Source: Mytilisepta virgata
Taxonomy: Eukaryota; Mollusca; Bivalvia; Mytilida; Mytilidae
NCBI GenBank assembly: GCA_028015205.1
Contig: CM051511.1
Span: 310,001 to 374,000, forward strand
Length of the DNA: 64,000 nt
Reading direction: 5' to 3'
Positions 59,901 through 64,000 of the stretch are shown piece after piece. Numbering within the stretch: the first letter of the stretch is position 1; each line of letters begins with the position of its first letter. A program made the translations under genes and the position numbers. A model generated the notes under the pieces. That model was not told the origin of the DNA. It ran no database searches and worked only from the letters and a program-made list of their open reading frames with translations.

Positions 59901-62126
59901 TCCTTTCAACATCTCACCGATTACATTTATTGCAATTATACCAACCTAAAAATAGAAAAAAAAAGTGTAATAATTATTTTATCATGGCCATAACCATCTA
60001 AAATTGCAGTGCGTATGTATAGTTTGAAGCATTTTTACAGAGTATTAAATGCTCGTAAGATTACAACTAATCTGTGATCTTTCAAATGCAAAAACTTAAC
60101 CAAACTTTGTAGGTCAAATGTAAATCTATATGTCCCCACCACATTCATGGACTTGGCATAAAAAAACAACAAAAATCACAAACATAAAAACGATAAAGTA
60201 ATGGTAGTTTTCTAATGTACAAAAACTGTTTTAACTTGCAACAAAACTTAAAACATCTCTAAGGCCTAGTTTCTCTTGCCAAAACAGTACATTGATATAT
60301 TGCTCTGGGTTTCCAAGAGTCAAAACCTTTTCATTTTATTATTTTTTCATGCTGGTGATCAAGGCCATATTGCTTGAAACCATGGGTAATTTTAACTATT
60401 TTAGTTTGTTTTTTTTTACGATTTTGTATTTGGTTTTGTTCGGCTTAATATGTATTTTGTATTAAAGTTGTTTTATCCCCCTTTTGACAGATCCCCATTT
60501 CTATTTATTTTCCTTGTTTTCTATTTTGATATATACCTGGTTATAAATATTGTACTTGTTGATGTGATTTTTGTGGATGTTGAGTTTGAGGTATAACCCC
60601 ACAGCATCAACATGGACAGACTTTAGTTCTCTGGCTTTAAATCCAGTCTTCTCATTGTCAGACAATGACACATATCTGTATAATATAACAACAGTGATTT
60701 TTATAATAATACAGTGAATTGTCAGTTTTTAATTTCGTCAGTGCAGAGATTTTTTTTATTTCACTAGTGAACTGTTCAGTTTTATTTCATTATTAAATAT
60801 TTTAAATAGGTTTTATTTCTATCATAAATTTCCAGGTTTTATTTCATGTATCAATTATAATTTACAAGTGTTTCTTTAAGAAATAAAGAATCTTATGTTT
60901 TATTTCTTAAAGAAACATTCCACTTTTTATTTTGTTCTTTTCACTTGCCACTTTCATGGATAGAATTTATTCAGTCAATTTTTAATTTTCTGGTAAATTA
61001 TCATGTTTTATATAATATACAATCAAAATTTGTTAAGACAAGTACTAATATTTCACTTCCTCATTTAGAAAAGTAATTTTACGTTTTAATTCATCAGGCC
61101 TGGGCGCCATAAAGATCTATTTTTGCTGAGTAAAGAAAATTTTACTCAAATTCCCATTCTCAGCCAATCACATTCGAGTATCCCCATATTTAAGAAAATT
61201 CTCAGACTTAAGAATATTCTCAACTTTTATGGCGCCCAGGCCAGATACAAGTTAAAGATTTGTCAACTCTATCATTTCCAAACTAATTTAAATGGTACCT
61301 GTGTATAGCAAATCACTGCCTGTGAACAGACCTGACTAACCTGTGTATAAAGGACACTTACTTAAAAAAGGCATTTATTTCCAGTGTTGTAGGAATCCTT
61401 TATAATATGTAGTTTCTGGACTAAAGATAAAATGTAAAACATAATGAGGAACCAGAGTGAGTTATCTTTTCCTAACCAATGTAATTAAGGGAGATAATTA
61501 AATTCTCTCCCTTTTGTCCTGAGGCTAAAAGGGAGACAACTTTATTATCTCCCTTACCTACATTGGTTAGGAAAATATAACTCACTCTGATTTCTCATTA
61601 TAACAGTTTGAAGAATTACCCTAGTCTTGTATATCTGGCATTTTCTAGGTTAGGTGACATATCCTCGGGTACATCTCCAACAAAAAACTCTATTTTGGTT
61701 GCTGAAATATAACATAACAATAGTTATGCTGTCAAATTCATAGCAAACATCATTTTCCTTCATTACAGTGACTGTTTTGAGCCGCATTTCCAACCACCCA
61801 ACTGTCGTACCTTGCCAAACTAATAATAGAACTTTTTTACATCACAAAATCAAAATCATATTTACTTTCCATTAAATTTTCATTAAAAAAAAATTTGTTT
61901 TTCTTGATTGAGAAAACATTGCTTAATGCAAATTATAATACCCAAATCACAAAACATTTATTCATTAAAAAATGAACTGACAAAACATTAATTCAATACA
62001 ATTGAGCTAACAAAACATAATTTAATTATAATACCTATGAGGAACTGATGAGATAAGATCTGTATCTTCCGTAGTCGAGCCCGCTGATCTAACTGTAACA
62101 CAATGTCCTGTGGGTACAGACAGTAC
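40111..62126 (-). CDS. CEP104: Centrosomal protein of 104 kDa, residues after the first coding exon (873 aa, 23 exons, 5' partial)
   Basis: CEP104 sits at centrioles and growing ciliary tips and binds tubulin through a TOG domain. Exons in transcript order: 62126-62035, 61701-61620, 60675-60537, 59945-59880, 59421-59357, 57522-57413, 56941-56730, 56081-55924, 53123-53049, 52043-52000, 51300-51215, 50423-50256, 50025-49964, 49490-49418, 48399-48334, 47845-47721, 47026-46792, 46487-46392, 45170-45129, 43228-43146, 41931-41684, 40655-40509, 40259-40111. All junctions are GT/AG and every phase closes. Landmarks matching human CEP104: YPQDIVLQ and RLGYVSL (jelly roll), DYISPLDDLAFDMYQDPE, KLGKYEVEKR (coiled coil), PYDERPLP, GEPEPLTEK, KTWSYREDALLAV (TOG), DYLPPDD, CIFCGE and GLDLHYWKHC (zinc fingers), CPLCHEN. 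Length agrees with human (925) minus about 42 N-terminal residues. The last exon's acceptor is pyrimidine-poor, so the tail is less certain. Confidence 0.95.
41268..41720 (-). repeat. 71-bp duplication of the CEP104 zinc-finger exon edge with its donor, plus older copies
   Basis: Two identical 71-bp units lie at 41565-41635 and 41636-41706, and the first 21 bases of a third continue into the exon body. Each contains the exon's last codons (SEKSCN) and the donor, seen on the plus strand as 'gttaacacttaccattacag'. Decayed copies lie at 41268-41435 ('cagcttttctctgaaacatg', 'cagcttttctctgacacac'). Confidence 0.9.
41932..43145 (-). other. CEP104 intron
   Basis: Holds three 'gagaaatggact' phrases (42120, 42209, 42340) of a short repeat, and two long G runs on the plus strand (42595-42613; 43055-43070). 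No gene seen. Confidence 0.5.
43790..44217. mobile_element. Helitron/pearl-like core fragment carrying a MITE
   Basis: Core phrases 'caattggccaagtgatttc', 'aggaccattgctgcaaaat' and 'gtgttgaccatct' resume after the MITE as 'tcttggttgac'. Both family ends are missing. Confidence 0.6.
44003..44203. mobile_element. 201-bp MITE with self-complementary interior
   Basis: 31-bp inverted ends start 'tatggcaagccgttttac' and finish 'gtaaaacggcttgccata'. The interior has four to five copies of the palindromic motif AAGATATCTTATA, spaced about 26 bp. It sits exactly inside the repeat phrase 'gaccatct..tcttggttgac', with TA at both borders. Confidence 0.9.
44330..44800. repeat. Two-unit repeat with GGTGCACA motif and GACGGACAGAC tail
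   Basis: 'aggaggtgcacatcttcaat' (44435) and 'tgaggtgcacatcttcaat' (44618), each followed by 'atgtat.taatcactatg' and 'caatacagtc'. The tail is 'gtgacagacggacagac'. Related to 27020-27830. Confidence 0.7.
45735..46348. mobile_element. Helitron/pearl-like element with hairpin end
   Basis: Core units 'aaagaggaccatctaagg' and 'tcccatagggtcctatg', then 'aacggacaacggacaac', and a terminal hairpin 'agctcacactggcctttggc' / 'ctgatgagct' near 46348. Confidence 0.65.
47422..47674 (-). mobile_element. tRNA-derived SINE, family 2 (reverse), with target-site duplication
   Basis: Body 'ccagtttttattggtgg', head with 'gtgagattcgaactcac'. 14-bp direct repeats 'tgataagatattgg' (47408-47421) and 'tgataggatattgg' (47675-47688) differ by one base. 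Confidence 0.9.
47846..49417 (-). other. Two CEP104 introns around exon 48334-48399
   Basis: 48400-49417 carries the tandem block 48595-48960 and a direct repeat with 'aatgtaatgaaatatatag' at about 49027 and 49152. No gene signal. Confidence 0.5.
48595..48960. repeat. Two-unit GGTGCACAATGG repeat
   Basis: 'ataggtgatgcacaatgg' (48610) and 'ataggtggtgcacaatgg' (48794), each followed by 'gaaatccattcactggt'. Ends with 'ggatggacgtaaggac'. Confidence 0.7.
50740..51175. repeat. Degenerate minisatellite in a CEP104 intron
   Basis: About ten imperfect 40-50-bp units on the theme 'ttcaagtgactgttttgttg' / 'atccc' or 'ttcccttgg'. The variants shift frame repeatedly, so this is not a gene. It reaches almost to exon 51215-51300. 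Confidence 0.7.
52044..53048 (-). other. CEP104 intron with a truncated SINE
   Basis: Besides the SINE, a Helitron-core-like phrase ('tcagtagtttttgag', then 'ggacgaatggatgg') is near 52920-52990. No gene. Confidence 0.5.
52419..52560 (-). mobile_element. 5'-truncated family-2 SINE with 12-bp target-site duplication
   Basis: Only the 3' half is present: tail 'tttgtttgtttagttggggt', body 'ccagtttttattggtgg', then 'ggaaaattggcaatccttg'. The tRNA head is missing. Direct repeats 'aactgaacaatg' at 52407-52418 and 52561-52572 show it was truncated at insertion, not later. Confidence 0.95.
53124..55923 (-). other. CEP104 intron (2.8 kb)
   Basis: AT-rich. At 55761-55806 it has a nearly pure C run interrupted by two A's. 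No gene or clear element otherwise. Confidence 0.5.
55761..55806. repeat. Long poly(C) tract
   Basis: Forty-plus cytosines on the plus strand (so G in the CEP104 pre-mRNA), broken by two single A's, about 120 bp downstream of the exon 56081-55924 donor. Length may be affected by sequencing error. Confidence 0.8.
57727..58391. mobile_element. hAT-type MITE with target-site duplication
   Basis: Ends 'cagggttc' (57727) and 'gaaccatg' (to 58391, one mismatch to a perfect inverted end). Subterminal 'tttcaaggacttt' / 'cttgaaa'-type repeats are on both sides. 'tctcttg' flanks it at 57720-57726 and 58392-58398 (7 of the 8 bases typical of hAT). No transposase frame. Confidence 0.85.
59262..59322. 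repeat. G-rich tract with (GGGGAT)n, possible G-quadruplex
   Basis: A run of more than 18 G's, then 'gggtggggtggggatgggg' and 'atggggatggggaaaagggg' on the plus strand, 35 bp beyond the donor of exon 59421-59357. Confidence 0.75.
61097..61242. mobile_element. 146-bp MITE, ends GGCCTGGGCGCCATAAA
   Basis: Left end 'ggcctgggcgccataaa' (61097) and right end 'tttatggcgcccaggcc' (to 61242) are perfect inverted copies. Inside, 'ctgagtaaagaaaattttac' and 'gaatattctcaac' give further partial pairing. Confidence 0.9.
61441..61601. mobile_element. 161-bp foldback MITE
   Basis: Left arm: 'ataatgagg' then 'cagagtgagttatctttt', 'cctaaccaatgta', 'aagggagataat'. The right arm mirrors it: 'attatctccctta', 'tacattggttagg', 'ataactcactctg', 'ctcattat'. 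It lies 18 bp from the donor of exon 61701-61620. Confidence 0.9.
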
Positions 62127-62262
62127 CTGTAAATATATCACACAAGTATAGTTTACAATATTGGGGGGGGGGGGGGGTGGTGGAGCTCGCTGATGTAACT
62201 GTAACACAATGTCCTGTGGGTACAGACAGTACCTGTAAATATATCACACAAATATAGTTTAC
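62083..62262 (-). repeat. 106-bp duplication of a CEP104 exon edge with its acceptor
   Basis: From 62076 the exon's 5' half, its acceptor and about 40 bp of intron are repeated 106 bp to the right (62182 onward). Shared phrases: 'aactgtaacacaatgtcctg', 'gggtacagacagtacctgt' and 'atatagtttacaatatt' (one base differs). A G-run (62163-62177) marks the junction. The right copy lacks the rest of the exon and its donor. Confidence 0.9.
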
Positions 62263-62695
62263 AATATTTATCTCGATTTTACTCACTGTAAACTTTATCT
62301 CATAAAAATCAATATAGACAAAACGATTCATATATATTTAATAAAAAGTAATGGTATATTGCACAATGTTCAACATAAAAAAAATGAAACAACACGTCAT
62401 CAACTTTATCTGTTTTAGCTAAAACTAACTTGAAAGAACCATTGACATACAACAAGAAATCTGAAAATCCTTGTCCATTAGTTTGGCTACCCATAAAACA
62501 GGTTAAAGTGGAACTAAAACGCTTATAGAAAGTTATTTTCATTTTATAGTAATAAAAAAACGTATAAAAACGCAAAAACCCGATGAAATTCGGTAACTTA
62601 GTTTTCGAGATATTAGCAAAATACTGGCCAATCGTCATTTGCACACCTGAACGATTTGTTAAAAAACTCGCCACTTATTCTAATATTACTATTCG

Positions 62696-62710
62696 CCGGA
62701 AGTGACGTAG
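62696..62710. promoter_or_regulatory. Composite ETS/CRE-like promoter motif
   Basis: ccggaagtgacgtag joins an ETS core (CCGGAAGT) to a CRE-like half site (TGACGT), a combination common in TATA-less animal promoters. It lies about 175 bp upstream of the candidate ATG at 62885, in a locally GC-richer patch. Confidence 0.5.
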
Positions 62711-62884
62711 TGTGCGGCTCAGATCTTCTACATAAATAGGTACAGGTCATTTGCAAAGTGAAAGCAGATTCAGTTGATTGTTTATACGTTATTGGTGACA
62801 ACTATCGATTGACAGTGCTTCTTATATATTCCCCGACACTTGTTTGATGAAACACTGTACTTAATTTAAATCTACAATTCAACA

Positions 62885-62983
62885 ATGGGAAGGAATTGTG
62901 CAGTTGTGGGATGCAGCGACTCTGCAAAAACGGGACATACTCAACACCTGAACATAGGGCTATTTAAAAATATTATTAATGGA
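62885..62983 (+). CDS. THAP-like first exon (candidate)
   Basis: ATG in context 'caacaatgggaagg'. The frame begins MGRNCAVVGCSDSAKTG, resembling the start of THAP-type C2CH zinc-finger domains (Met, short linker, C-x4-C). After 33 codons a strong donor GTAAGT (62984) follows in phase 0. Unspliced, the frame ends seven codons later. The downstream C and H of a THAP finger would be in a later exon that I could not identify. It may be a host gene or a THAP-bearing transposon relic nested in CEP104. Confidence 0.35.
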
Positions 62984-64000
62984 GTAAGTAGAAAGTACAT
63001 GTAAGGCCGCTTATATCAAATGCATGACTTTGAAAAGATGTAGCCAACAAGCTAACATTAGTTGTAGTACAATAAGAGGCTATTATAGCCAAATGTGTAG
63101 CTCCATAAAAAGTTATTCTGGTCCCATGTCCCTCTGAATTATTTTCTCTTTCTATGAGCATAAAAGTTATACATTTGTAACCATAATAATTTCAAATATT
63201 AAGAGTCTGCTGACTATGGTAAAATAATACAATATAGAACAATACATGTACCTCCATGATATAACTACCTCTCTATTTATATAACATGTTCATGATCATA
63301 ATCCTGATAATGTAGAAAATAATTTGGGTAAAAATGTAGCTTTTTTTTTAAAGACATTCTATTTCATTAGGCAATGTAAAGCTAAAACAAAGTTTGAATG
63401 TCTAATTATTTATTAAAAAAATATGTATTTATTTATTCATTATTTATAAAAAAATGTATATATATGACACTTCCAATCGTGCAAGAAATTTTAATTTCCC
63501 CCTAAATAGTATTAAACACCTGTGAAAATTAAAACTAGTTCATGATATAAAACAAATTAGTAAACATGTGGATGGATATTTATCACCTTTAATCCTGGTT
63601 ATTAAAACAGTTAAAGTTTTAGCACCTATTAACATCCTGTTATCTAGTAATAAAGATCAAACAAAAGTTTTAATCCCTCCAATCAGGTAAATAACAACTT
63701 GGCCATGCACCTACCACCTGTGGAGTAAATCAATATACAGGTAACAAAGTCATTAGAAAGGTGTTATGAAAACCAGTTTTGACTGGTATTATAATTCAAA
63801 TTACACAAAGAGCATAAAGTCCCATAACCAATATTAACCAAATTATAACTCTACAAATGTGGGAATTATTTTATAAGTTGAATAATTTTTTTTTATTAAA
63901 ATCCATCAAAATCTTTTATTAAAGTTTTAGGTGTACAGTGCAGGTTCTCCAATGATTCTCTACATATTTTTATTATTACAAGAAGGATTGTAAGAAATTA

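Larger units (their letters stand above)
60676..61619 (-). other. CEP104 intron with two MITEs
   Basis: Contains a short inverted pair 'gtttctttaagaaataaa' / 'tttatttcttaaagaaac' (60870-60920), the MITEs at 61097-61242 and 61441-61601, and between them a fragment like the 19532 MITE ('acctgtgtataaaggacac'). Confidence 0.6.
62127..64000. other. CEP104 first-intron or upstream region
   Basis: I searched the minus strand for the N-terminal CEP104 exon (Met to about residue 40, ending in phase 2) and did not find it. The stretch holds the exon-edge duplicate, the THAP-like exon candidate and, after 63005, AT-rich sequence with nothing recognisable. Confidence 0.5.

Noticed and set aside
61385..61435. 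Possible CEP104 exon reading KLHIIKDSYNTGNKC on the minus strand, resembling the human KLQLLAHQYMI region
   Set aside because: It runs into a stop exactly at its donor and breaks phase. The exons at 62035-62126 and 61620-61701 encode that region properly and join in phase.
62309..62674. 121-codon minus-strand frame
   Set aside because: Phe/Tyr-rich AT-type composition, no matching phase to CEP104, and it overlaps the likely promoter side of the plus-strand THAP-like exon. No family recognised.

Overview
This window is eukaryotic nuclear DNA that is AT-rich and intron-rich. Gene content and repeat content point to a bivalve mollusc, probably mytilid-like; that assignment is inference. Exons are mostly 40-250 bp with GT/AG borders, separated by introns of up to 7 kb packed with dispersed repeats, tRNA-derived SINEs, MITEs and Helitron-like elements.

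Three protein-coding genes are well supported. (1) Positions 553-22951 (+) hold the last 14 coding exons of DNAJC11, a J-domain protein of the mitochondrial inner/outer membrane bridging complex. The exons encoding the J domain lie left of the window. (2) Positions 29756-31069 (-) hold an intact two-exon gene for a 129-residue secreted protein with the ten-cysteine spacing of the prokineticin/astakine (AVIT, colipase-fold) family. (3) Positions 40111-62126 (-) hold 23 exons, all in consistent phase, encoding 873 residues of CEP104, the cilium-tip and centriolar protein with a jelly-roll, TOG and zinc-finger architecture. Its first coding exon (about 40 residues) was not found and is probably right of the window. 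DNAJC11 and CEP104 converge, with the prokineticin-like gene between them.

Weaker candidates are a B-box (TRIM-like) open frame antisense in a DNAJC11 intron, a 52-residue signal-peptide ORF opposite the prokineticin-like intron, a 77-residue ORF between two repeats, and a THAP-like first exon with an ETS/CRE-like upstream motif at the right edge.

Most remaining sequence is repeats: a 64-bp satellite of about 25 copies in the last DNAJC11 intron; two tRNA-SINE families with target-site duplications; Helitron/pearl-like elements ending in CTAG beside a hairpin; a three-level nested insertion at 36119-39260; and TA-, hAT- and foldback-type MITEs. The most unusual pattern is repeated tandem duplication of exon edges together with their splice sites. 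It occurs three times in the two main genes, alongside a pair of related exons in CEP104 that both carry the PYDERPLP motif.
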